Part shown: positions 25,350 to 33,645 of the stretch, piece by piece
Layout of the letters: the number at the start of each line of letters is the position of its first letter
How positions within the stretch are numbered: position 1 is the first letter of the stretch
Origin: Dysgonamonadaceae bacterium
GTDB taxonomy: Bacteria; Bacteroidota; Bacteroidia; Bacteroidales; Azobacteroidaceae
Length of the DNA: 64,000 bases
Direction of reading: 5' to 3'
Assembly (NCBI GenBank): GCA_031289145.1
Contig: JAITQA010000054.1
Location: forward strand, 1-64,000
The notes under the pieces: generated by a model
Database searches by the model: none
Seen by the model: the letters and a program-made list of their open reading frames with translations, nothing else
Told to the model about the DNA's origin: nothing
Made by a program: the position numbers and the translations under genes

Positions 25350-27731
25350 ATGACCGAGAAACGAATATTGATCATCTTCTTGTTTATTCCTTCTTGTTTG
25401 TTTGCTCAAAAGAATGTTTATCCGGGAGCAGACGAAAAAAGTGTATCCAGAGCACAGTATTTTACGTGGATCAATAACACCAACGAAGGGGCGACTGAAA
25501 AACAAACATTAATCAACCTGGATTTTTTTGAATGGCTTAAAAAAGAATATGGAATGTCTTTGGACATATATGCATTCGACGCAGGACTTATAGATGGGAA
25601 AAACTTTTATGGAACGATAGACTCGGAACGGTTCAAAAGGAATTTTCCCAACGGACTTGATCCGGTCTATAAAAAAGCCGAAGTAAATAATATCCGTTTA
25701 GGACTTTGGGGTGGGCCGGATGGATTTGGAGATACGGCTGAAGAAACCGCCGGAAGAAAAAATATGTTAGTCTCTCTATGTCGGGATTATAACTGGACAC
25801 TTTTCAAATTCGATGCGGTATGTGGCCCGTTAAGAAAAGAGAAAGAAGATGATTTCATTGACATGATGGAACAGTGCCGGATGTATTCTCCGGATTTGAT
25901 TTTATTGAACCATCGTTTAGGCCTGGATAAAGCAAAGCCTTACGCAACGACTTTTCTTTGGGAAGGGCGTGAAGCCTATATTGATGTCAATTCTAAAAAC
26001 AATACGACCGCTGTTCATAGCAGAGTCGGGAATATGGAAAGAGGACTTGTTCCCGACTTAAAACGGCTGACTGAAGATCATGGCGTTTGCCTTTCTTCCT
26101 GCCTTGATTATTGGGAGGATGATCTGATATTACAGGCATTTAGCCGTTCATTGATTTTAGCGCCGCAAATATACGGTAACCCTTGGTTGCTGTCCGACAA
26201 TGAATTTCCAAAACTGGCAAGGATATACAATTTGCACCGGATGTTTTCGTCGATATTAGTAAACGGAATGAAACTTCCGGAAAGTTACGGGAAAGACGCT
26301 GTTTCGAGAGGTGATGACAAAACAAGACTGATTACACTAAAAAATCTAAGTTGGACAAACAAAGAAATCATCATAAAATTAGACCATGAAATTGGACTTA
26401 AGAAAGGAAAGCAAGTGAAAGCCCGCTTATTTCATCCGGTTGAAAGATTATTAGGTACATTTGAATATGGCGATTCTCTAACCGTTTCAATCCCGGCGTT
26501 TCGGTCATTGCTACTGAGTGTATCATCAAGCAATGAATACAAAGAACCGGGTATTTCCGGGGTTGACTTTGAGATAGTGAAAAATGTTCCGGATCAACCA
26601 CTTGTTATTCGTCTCTTGGGATTGCCCGGAACAGAAAGTTCCATAAAGATGGAAAAAATCTCTGGTGTAAAAAAGGTTGAAATTGATGGAGAAAATATTC
26701 CGGAACTAAAGAATGGCAAATCAACCAACATTAAATTTAATGGTGAAAAGCTCAAAGACCATTATCATCGGAAAATAGTAGCAATGCAACGCGCTGAAAT
26801 TCCTGAAGATGCTATCTCTTTATATGAAACTACTGTATTTGCAGCAGATAATAATGCCATGGAAATACGTTCATTATTTCGTTCCGGAGAAACAAATATC
26901 CCTCAGGTGAAAGCAGCCCGCGATGCCTTCTTTAGCCAGTCGGCATTCGTTAATCGAGGAGTATGGGACAGACATCTGTTTGATGGTGATATGAATACGG
27001 GCTTTTGGCCTTCACGAAGACATGGGGATATTCGGATAAAAGGAGGTTGCTTCCGGTTGGATTTGGGAGAGTCAATCTATGTTGACAGTATTCTCTTTAA
27101 AGTCAATAATGAATATGAACTTCAACCATTTTTGATTGATGAAGGAAGTTTTGCGCACGTATCATCTGATTTGAAAAAATGGAGGCCGATCACATTTTTA
27201 GCCGGGACGACAATGAATGTGCCGGTTGGAAAAGAAATGCGATATTTGAAGATGAATCCTTTTCCCGAAGCCATTGCAGAAATTGAAGTTTATAGTAAAG
27301 GGGCGAAAGTTTCTGCCGGTAAATTCAGCGCAAGCAATCTGTTTGCCGATTCGAATGAGATGAAATGTATCGGAGCATGGTCTGCCTTCTTTCAACTGAA
27401 TGAAATCCCCAAAAACAGTTATATAGCTGTTGCAATAAACGGCGAACATGGAATTGAGGGAGCTTATGCTGCTCTCAAAGTGGAAGGACAATATGTGGGT
27501 GCACCTTCCCGGGCAGTTTCTTATCCCGCTAACCCATGGGAAAATGTAACGGCTAAAACAGTATCAAATTATACTTATTTCTTCCCGCTCACAGAAGATA
27601 TGAAAGGTAAAAAAATAGAGGCCTTTGTTTTAGAATATGATAATAACAAAGCGGATATTAAGCCTGAAATATGGATTTCGGCCTATCCGGCGCCCTATGA
27701 AGAAAAAATAATGACCCTTACTTACGAATAA
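25350..27731 (+). CDS. Putative clan GH-D-like glycoside hydrolase with discoidin-like domain
   Basis: A 793-residue secreted protein with a signal peptide (LIIFLFIPSCLFAQ). The first ~320 residues read as a TIM barrel: LDIYAFDAGLIDG, IRLGLWGGPDGFGD, TLFKFDAVCG (Asp155 a candidate nucleophile, like the K-x-D motif of GH27/GH36) and SSCLDYWEDD (candidate acid/base). A beta-sandwich follows, then a region near 520-650 (NRGVWDRHLFDGDMNTGFW, FRLDLGESIYVDSILFKV) that resembles an F5/8-type carbohydrate-binding fold. I could not assign a family. The N-terminal catalytic guess is inference; alpha-galactosidase-like activity is one possibility. Confidence 0.5.
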   Translation: MTEKRILIIFLFIPSCLFAQKNVYPGADEKSVSRAQYFTWINNTNEGATEKQTLINLDFFEWLKKEYGMSLDIYAFDAGLIDGKNFYGTIDSERFKRNFPNGLDPVYKKAEVNNIRLGLWGGPDGFGDTAEETAGRKNMLVSLCRDYNWTLFKFDAVCGPLRKEKEDDFIDMMEQCRMYSPDLILLNHRLGLDKAKPYATTFLWEGREAYIDVNSKNNTTAVHSRVGNMERGLVPDLKRLTEDHGVCLSSCLDYWEDDLILQAFSRSLILAPQIYGNPWLLSDNEFPKLARIYNLHRMFSSILVNGMKLPESYGKDAVSRGDDKTRLITLKNLSWTNKEIIIKLDHEIGLKKGKQVKARLFHPVERLLGTFEYGDSLTVSIPAFRSLLLSVSSSNEYKEPGISGVDFEIVKNVPDQPLVIRLLGLPGTESSIKMEKISGVKKVEIDGENIPELKNGKSTNIKFNGEKLKDHYHRKIVAMQRAEIPEDAISLYETTVFAADNNAMEIRSLFRSGETNIPQVKAARDAFFSQSAFVNRGVWDRHLFDGDMNTGFWPSRRHGDIRIKGGCFRLDLGESIYVDSILFKVNNEYELQPFLIDEGSFAHVSSDLKKWRPITFLAGTTMNVPVGKEMRYLKMNPFPEAIAEIEVYSKGAKVSAGKFSASNLFADSNEMKCIGAWSAFFQLNEIPKNSYIAVAINGEHGIEGAYAALKVEGQYVGAPSRAVSYPANPWENVTAKTVSNYTYFFPLTEDMKGKKIEAFVLEYDNNKADIKPEIWISAYPAPYEEKIMTLTYE

Positions 27732-27759
27732 TCAACATTAAAAACAATCTGATAATAGT

Positions 27760-29652
27760 ATGAAACTAAAAAGAATAATACCGCTGCTCCTGTTTATTAC
27801 GGTTTGTTTTAATATCGCTGCCCAAGTAACTCCTGAACAGCAGTATCAAAAACTGCAACGTGAATTAGCTACTGGCTGGAATACCTGGGATACAAGAAGT
27901 GTTTTGACGCAGGTGCTGCTCCCGTATGGCGCCGCCATCGAGTTGAATCTCACAGACGATGAGGGTAATAGAATTAATACTTTCCGTATCGGCGGACAGC
28001 CACAGATGCACCCGGAATCTCATGCTTACGACGGAAGCTATACCGATGTGTCACTCGAATGGAAGGGACATAAACTTCGGGTACAAAGCGCATCGGAGGG
28101 ATTGAATAATGTAATCCTGATAACCCCATTGGAGGGGAATCGGAAAAACGGCCGACTGGTCATCGTACCTAAATCCCTTTGGCAAAGAGCGAATAAAATT
28201 GTGATGGAAAACGATAAATTTTCCATTGCTCCTTACGGTTTCAATATCAAGATTCCGGTTACAACACAGGGGCTTTTTATTGAAGGAAATGAAAAAGAAA
28301 TAAAAATATCTGTTGATGAACCGGTAGCCATTTGTTGCGGACAGGACATGACCATTCGGGAAGCACAAAAATATATTGAAAAAAAAGGCAATGCGTTTGT
28401 TAAACAAAACAAAGAAAAATATAAGAAAGACTACGAGTTGTATAACGCTATGCAAAGCGTATTAGCTTGGGATAATATTTACGATCCTTCGATCAGGAAA
28501 GTGATTACACCCGTCAGCCGAAACTGGAATGTCAACTGGAGCCACCACCCCGAATTTGGAGGGTTTGTCCTGTTTTGTTGGGATACTTATTTTGCAGGTA
28601 TGATGCTTGCAACGGATAATAAAGAACTGGCTTATGCGAATGTGGTTGAAATTACAAATTCAATCACAGAAATGGGGTTCATCCCGAACTTTTATTCCGG
28701 CAATGATTTGAAATCAAGAGATCGCTCTCAACCACCTGTCGGCTCTTTGGCGGTATGGACTATCTATGAGAAATACAAAGAAAAATGGTTACTGGAATTA
28801 CTGTATGATAAACTACTCACATGGAACAGATGGTGGGATCAAAACAGGAATATTGACGGCTTGTTATGTTGGGGAAGTACTCCCTATGAAAAAGTCACCT
28901 ATCATGCCCGGGAAAGCGGAGGAATAAATGAATTATACTGTGCAGCGCTGGAATCCGGATTGGATAACTCTCCAATGTATGATACTATCAAATACGATAG
29001 AAAACGTCACATGATGCTCCTTAATGATGTGGGATTATCTTCTTTGTACATAATGGATTGTGACTATCTGGCAAATATAGCGAAAGTATTAGGAAAAAAT
29101 GAGGAGGAGAAAGAACTACATGAAAGAAGGAGAAAATATCGCGACAACCTACAGACTTTGTGGGATGAGGCAAAAGGATTGTATTATAACAGGTATACAG
29201 ATACCGGTTTATTCAATCCGAGAATTTCTCCGACCCATTTCTATCCGTTATTAGCCAAGGCTCCCAGCCAGGAGCAAGCGGCAAGAATGATTAACGAGCA
29301 TTTACTGAATCCGGAAGAATTCTGGGGCGAATGGGTAATTCCTGCTACACCGAGAAATGACCCGGCTTTCAAAGACAATATTTACTGGCGGGGAAGGATT
29401 TGGGCTCCATTGAATCTGCTCGTGTATTTAGGTTTGCGGAATTACGATTTCAAAGAAGCGCGTCAATCATTAGCGGAGAAATCCAGGAATCTTCTTTTAA
29501 AAAGCTGGGCGTCGGATAGACTCGTGTTTGAAAATTACAATGCAACGAACGGTCAGGGCGACGACACCACGAGAAGTGATAAATTTTACCATTGGGGTGC
29601 TTTATTGGGCTTTATCGGACTAATTGAGGACGGGTATTTTATGAATAAATAA
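27760..29652 (+). CDS. GH63/MGH1-like alpha-glycosidase
   Basis: A 630-residue secreted enzyme with signal peptide (LLLFITVCFNIAAQ), an N-terminal beta domain and a C-terminal (alpha/alpha)6 barrel. Recognisable stretches are FVLFCWDTYFAGMMLA, ESGLDNSPMYD, TGLFNPRISPTHFYPLLA, FWGEWVIPATPRNDPAF and YWRGRIWAPLNLLVYLGL, as found in GH63 and mannosylglycerate-hydrolase-like proteins and also loosely in trehalases. It likely releases an alpha-linked glucose or related sugar by inversion. Gap of 28 bases after the previous gene and 21 before the GH31 gene supports one operon. Confidence 0.75.
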   Translation: MKLKRIIPLLLFITVCFNIAAQVTPEQQYQKLQRELATGWNTWDTRSVLTQVLLPYGAAIELNLTDDEGNRINTFRIGGQPQMHPESHAYDGSYTDVSLEWKGHKLRVQSASEGLNNVILITPLEGNRKNGRLVIVPKSLWQRANKIVMENDKFSIAPYGFNIKIPVTTQGLFIEGNEKEIKISVDEPVAICCGQDMTIREAQKYIEKKGNAFVKQNKEKYKKDYELYNAMQSVLAWDNIYDPSIRKVITPVSRNWNVNWSHHPEFGGFVLFCWDTYFAGMMLATDNKELAYANVVEITNSITEMGFIPNFYSGNDLKSRDRSQPPVGSLAVWTIYEKYKEKWLLELLYDKLLTWNRWWDQNRNIDGLLCWGSTPYEKVTYHARESGGINELYCAALESGLDNSPMYDTIKYDRKRHMMLLNDVGLSSLYIMDCDYLANIAKVLGKNEEEKELHERRRKYRDNLQTLWDEAKGLYYNRYTDTGLFNPRISPTHFYPLLAKAPSQEQAARMINEHLLNPEEFWGEWVIPATPRNDPAFKDNIYWRGRIWAPLNLLVYLGLRNYDFKEARQSLAEKSRNLLLKSWASDRLVFENYNATNGQGDDTTRSDKFYHWGALLGFIGLIEDGYFMNK

Positions 29653-29673
29653 TAACATCAATCTAAGATAAAC

Positions 29674-32004
29674 ATGAAAATATCAAGTTTTATTCTAATT
29701 TTTATTTACCTTTTCATATTCAATATGAATGGTCCTATTGCAGGAAATAGTAAGGACGAACCTTATGTCGCCACCTGGGACATTTACGTCAATTCATGGG
29801 AGAAAATAAATGATGCGCTTGTCATTGAAACCGTTGACGGCTTTTTATCCTTGAGGCCTTATGAATTTGGCGCTTTGCATTATAAACTTATTCCTTTAAA
29901 TCAAAAGGATAATAAAAACAGTTATGCAGTTATCAAAGAATTTCCTGTTGTCGATTTCAAAGTGGAAGAGGATGATAGTGATTTAATGTTGATTACCGGC
30001 AAATATAAATTTGTACTGCATAAGTTCACAGGCCATTTCAGTTTTTATGATGCAAATGGCAGATTATTGCTTAAAGAAACTACAAATAAAAGACAGAAAA
30101 TATGGGAAGATTCGATAAAACCATATAGCCTGTTTAAAGTTACTCCTGATGAGGCTCTTTATGGTTTGGGACAATTCAGAGATAATGCCTTAAATCTACG
30201 GGGGAAAAAACGTGAACTGGTTCAATTCAATACTCAGGCGGCCGTGCCGGTCATCTATTCGACAGCAGGCTGGGGATTATTCTGGGATAATCCGTCCCGT
30301 ACGGTTTTTGAAGATAATGACAAGGGGATGAGTTTTGTTTCTGATTTTGGAAATCACTTGGATTATTATCTCTTTGCCGGAAATACACTTGATACCCTGA
30401 TATCATCCTATCGGCAATTAACCGGAGAAGCGCCTATGATTCCTTATTGGTCACTTGGTTTTCATCAAAGCCGTAATAAATATGCGACACAGAATGAAGT
30501 TCTAAGTATTGCTCAGAAAATGCAAGAAGAAAATATTCAAATGAGTTCTATTTTCATTGATTATTTTTACTGGCAAAAATATGGAACAGGCTCACATCAG
30601 TTTGATGAGCGTATTTTTCCCGATCCAAAAGAGATGTTAAAAACTTTGCATGATAAATACCAAACCAAAGCAGTAATCACCATCTGGCCTACGTTTAAAA
30701 AAGGAACAGCTCATTATGCTGAATTCGAATCGAAAGGGATGTTGCTTGATGGCGCCAAAGCGTTGGACGGAATAATTTATGATGTTTTTAATCCGGAAGC
30801 AAGGGAAATTTATTGGAAACAGATTCTTCCTCTTGTACAAACAGGATTGGACGGTTGGTTTCTTGATGGTCCGGAACCGGACCTTGTGAATTCGTTTCTT
30901 CCTGTCAATACATTTGCCGGCCCGGCAGTAACGGTAAGAAACTTATATCCACTGTTGCATGCTGAGAATTTTTACGACAACTTGCTGAAGTTGTACCCTG
31001 ACAAACGTCCATATATTCTCACACGTTGTGCATGGGCATCCCAGCAAAGAACAGGTTCCGCTATCTGGTCAGGAGACATTCCGACAACTTTTGACGAACT
31101 GCGGAAACAAATAACTGCCGGATTAAATTTTGTAGCTACCGGTATTCCTTATTGGACAACCGATATTGGCGGCTATCAAGGAGGAAACCCTGAAGATGAA
31201 GAATATCGGGATTTGTTTACCCGCTGGTTTGAGTATGGCACCTTTTGTCCTGTTTTTCGCTCTCACGGACGTCGCTATCCGGGAGATACCAAAGCTCCGA
31301 ATGAACTTTGGGCATACGGTAAAGAGGTACAGAAAATTTGCATGGAATACATCAATCTAAGATATACACTGATGCCTTATATATATACATTAACCGGTGA
31401 TGTCACACATAAAAACTACACGCCGATGCGTCTGCTTGCATTCGATTTTCCGGATGATAAAAATGGCTTAGATTGTAGAGACCAATTCATGTATGGTCCA
31501 GCACTGCTTGTATGCCCGGTATTAGAAGCCGGAGCCGTTAACAGAGAAGTCTATTTGCCGGAAGGTAGTAAGTGGATAGATTTTTGGACAGGTAAGATGT
31601 ATAACGGAGGACAGCGGATTGTGGTAGATGCTCCTAAAAGCAAAATACCTTTGTATGTAAAATCCGGAGCGATTATTCCAACTTATCCTAATGATAAAAA
31701 AACGAATATGCCGGATGGCCCGGTTAAAATTTATATTTACAAAGGAAGTGACGGATTTTTTGAATTATATAAAGATGATGGTGAATCGTTCGGATATAAA
31801 CACAACAAATTCGCCTATATTCCTTTTTCATGGGATGATAAAAACAACGAATTACGGATCGACTCACAAATAGGGGATTATAACAAAGGAGAAGTTCAGG
31901 AATTTCAGATTGTTCTTGTTGAAGGTCAGCAAAAAGATTTACATTCGATCCCTGTAAAAAAATATCTGCAATACAAAGGAAGTAAACAAAAAGTTAACTT
32001 ATAA
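29674..32004 (+). CDS. GH31 family alpha-glucosidase/alpha-xylosidase
   Basis: A 776-residue secreted GH31 enzyme. The N-terminal beta-sandwich contains ALYGLGQFRDNALNLRG; the barrel contains IPYWSLGFHQSRNKY, the nucleophile segment GWFLDGPEPD (Asp near 398) and the acid/base segment IWSGDIPTTFDEL (Asp near 468), followed by GIPYWTTDIGGYQGG and FCPVFRSHGRR. The C-terminus has the two beta domains (VYLPEGSKWIDFWTG, IPLYVKSGAIIPTYP). Retaining action on alpha-glucosides or alpha-xylosides is expected; which one cannot be told. Its stop is six bases before the right inverted repeat, so it closes the PUL operon. Confidence 0.9.
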   Translation: MKISSFILIFIYLFIFNMNGPIAGNSKDEPYVATWDIYVNSWEKINDALVIETVDGFLSLRPYEFGALHYKLIPLNQKDNKNSYAVIKEFPVVDFKVEEDDSDLMLITGKYKFVLHKFTGHFSFYDANGRLLLKETTNKRQKIWEDSIKPYSLFKVTPDEALYGLGQFRDNALNLRGKKRELVQFNTQAAVPVIYSTAGWGLFWDNPSRTVFEDNDKGMSFVSDFGNHLDYYLFAGNTLDTLISSYRQLTGEAPMIPYWSLGFHQSRNKYATQNEVLSIAQKMQEENIQMSSIFIDYFYWQKYGTGSHQFDERIFPDPKEMLKTLHDKYQTKAVITIWPTFKKGTAHYAEFESKGMLLDGAKALDGIIYDVFNPEAREIYWKQILPLVQTGLDGWFLDGPEPDLVNSFLPVNTFAGPAVTVRNLYPLLHAENFYDNLLKLYPDKRPYILTRCAWASQQRTGSAIWSGDIPTTFDELRKQITAGLNFVATGIPYWTTDIGGYQGGNPEDEEYRDLFTRWFEYGTFCPVFRSHGRRYPGDTKAPNELWAYGKEVQKICMEYINLRYTLMPYIYTLTGDVTHKNYTPMRLLAFDFPDDKNGLDCRDQFMYGPALLVCPVLEAGAVNREVYLPEGSKWIDFWTGKMYNGGQRIVVDAPKSKIPLYVKSGAIIPTYPNDKKTNMPDGPVKIYIYKGSDGFFELYKDDGESFGYKHNKFAYIPFSWDDKNNELRIDSQIGDYNKGEVQEFQIVLVEGQQKDLHSIPVKKYLQYKGSKQKVNL

Positions 32005-32010
32005 ACAAAT

Positions 32011-32138
32011 TAGTTTGTGTTTGTCCGAAAATTCATAACTCGCTATAATACAAATAAATATAATCCATTTGTCGGGTTGAATTTTTAGTATTTTATTTGG
32101 ACACTTCAAATAAAATGTTTATCTTTAGCATGTTAAAG
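32011..32138. repeat. 129-bp inverted repeat, right copy
   Basis: Mirror copy of 15972-16100 (about 11 differences including one deleted base). It begins TAGTTTGTGTTTGTCC directly after the GH31 gene and ends GTTAAAG. Its outward promoter drives the BF3164-like gene. The homology stops before the ATG of that gene. Confidence 0.85.
32096..32127 (+). promoter_or_regulatory. Promoter TTTG-N20-TATCTTTA in right repeat
   Basis: TTTG at 32096-32099, 20-base spacer, TATCTTTA at 32120-32127 (7 of 8 in the -7 consensus), 37 bases before the ATG of the BF3164-like gene. Same geometry as the left repeat. Confidence 0.65.
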
Positions 32139-32164
32139 CAGTCTTTAATTATTAATCAATATTT

Positions 32165-33226
32165 ATGCGATACTTTAAATTTTGCATCTTTGTTTTATCC
32201 ATTACAATGGCTTGGATATCCTGTACCGACAAACGGTTTACTTCGGAATCGGTCTGGAAGGACAAAACACTAACCATTGAGAGCCAAATTATAGCCGATG
32301 ATTTGGATATACTTGTTTCCGGAGAGATGCGGTTAATTGATTCTTTTCTTATCATAAGCGATGCATACAATGAGCCTTTGTATCGCATATACAAGATAAC
32401 CGACAATAACCAACTCGAATATATTTCCGGATTCGGCGCTAAAGGAGAGGGACCGAACGAATTTTTATTCAACAGTTATATGCAAATCGGCGAAGACAGA
32501 CTATCCATCTTAGATCAAACACTTTTGAGAAATTATTTTATTGACTTCCATAAATTAGCCAATCCTGATGTTGATTCGTTTATGGTCGCCAAATCGGTAA
32601 AGAATGCCGCAAATTTTCATGCTTTAATTGAAGTTAGCGATGATTTATATGTCGGGAACGGATCGTTTCATGATGGTATGTTTGCTTTTTATTGTGACGA
32701 TTCGGTGATTCAAACTCATATTCCTTTTCCTGAAGATGGGATAAGCGCAAGCCACATACAGAAAGGATTAGCTTATCAAGGCGCTTGCCTGAAACAAACG
32801 GGAGGTAATAAATTGGTTTTTGCAGGACATAATGGGCATTTTCTGGAAATATACAATATAAAAGACACCTTGATGCAAAAAGTGTTTTCAGACGTCTATG
32901 AATTTCCAAGGTACACACCTGAAGATGGAGGCAATTTTATTGAAGTAAATTTTGCCCAAGATGATTTACTTGGTTTTCTTGATGTATTCGCCACATCTGA
33001 GTACATATATGCTTTGTATTGTGGGAAAAAATACGGAGATAACCGGGCGTTTTTAGCAAATATCATATATGTTTACAACTGGAATGGAGAAAGAATAAAA
33101 AAATACATATTGGACAAGGAACTATCCGGCATTTGCGTGAACAAGGAAAATACAAAGATATATGGCTTGTATACCGACTCGAATGATGACAGGCTTAAAA
33201 TTGTACTATTCCATCTTCCTCAATGA
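32165..33226 (+). CDS. BF3164-like lipoprotein (beta-propeller)
   Basis: A 353-residue lipoprotein (MRYFKFCIFVLSITMAWISC, Cys about 20). The body resembles the BF3164/TolB-like six-bladed propeller family: YISGFGAKGEGPNEF, LSILDQTLLRN, YVGNGSFHDGMF and GFLDVFATSEYIYALYCG. Members sit on the cell envelope; their function is not known. It is expressed from the promoter carried by the right inverted repeat and not from the PUL operon. The degenerate DUF362 copy begins about 20 bases after its stop. Confidence 0.75.
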   Translation: MRYFKFCIFVLSITMAWISCTDKRFTSESVWKDKTLTIESQIIADDLDILVSGEMRLIDSFLIISDAYNEPLYRIYKITDNNQLEYISGFGAKGEGPNEFLFNSYMQIGEDRLSILDQTLLRNYFIDFHKLANPDVDSFMVAKSVKNAANFHALIEVSDDLYVGNGSFHDGMFAFYCDDSVIQTHIPFPEDGISASHIQKGLAYQGACLKQTGGNKLVFAGHNGHFLEIYNIKDTLMQKVFSDVYEFPRYTPEDGGNFIEVNFAQDDLLGFLDVFATSEYIYALYCGKKYGDNRAFLANIIYVYNWNGERIKKYILDKELSGICVNKENTKIYGLYTDSNDDRLKIVLFHLPQ

Positions 33227-33248
33227 AACCGGCTTCCTTTCTCGCGTT

Positions 33249-33539
33249 ATGTGTTGGTCTTGTTTAAGCCCTTGTTTCATCACCGCACAGCGCAGGATGC
33301 TTCGGAAAATATATCTGGAAATACAGCGGATTAATCTTAAGATTCGACCCGATCGCTGTCGATTCGCTTGGCTTGTGCATTATCCAAGGAAACGCAATGC
33401 ATTTTTTCAGGAAAACAGGCCTTTGAATTCTCCGGCCAAACACATAAAATTGGCGGATACCCGTTATCATTTGGGAACGGCAGACCCTGCAAAAATCGAA
33501 TTGGTAAAATTGGGCTGGGACGAGGAATCATTTGTGTAA
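33249..33539 (+). pseudogene. Degenerate duplicate of the DUF362 gene 3' end
   Basis: Matches 15468-15760 along its whole length, with single-base deletions (GCTTCGGAAAATATATC versus GCTTCGGAAGAATATATG, and ATCCAAGGAAACG versus CTCCAAGGGAAACG) that break the frame. The last stretch still encodes ADTRYHLGTADPAKIELVKL. No start or 5' part is present, so it is a non-functional fragment. With the intact gene it forms a direct repeat around the PUL. The rest of the 33227-33645 gap shows no other feature. Confidence 0.85.
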
Positions 33540-33645
33540 TGCTGTAAGAGGCGGATGATGTAGGTTATGAGAGGAGAGTGTATTTTGCCACAATACAAAG
33601 CATATATATTTTGATGTTGTAGGAATGTAGAAAAATCCAGTCAAA

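Noticed and set aside
33162-33539. ORF of 125 residues as a gene
   Set aside because: Its C-terminal part is the frameshifted DUF362 copy and its start lies inside the BF3164-like gene in another frame.
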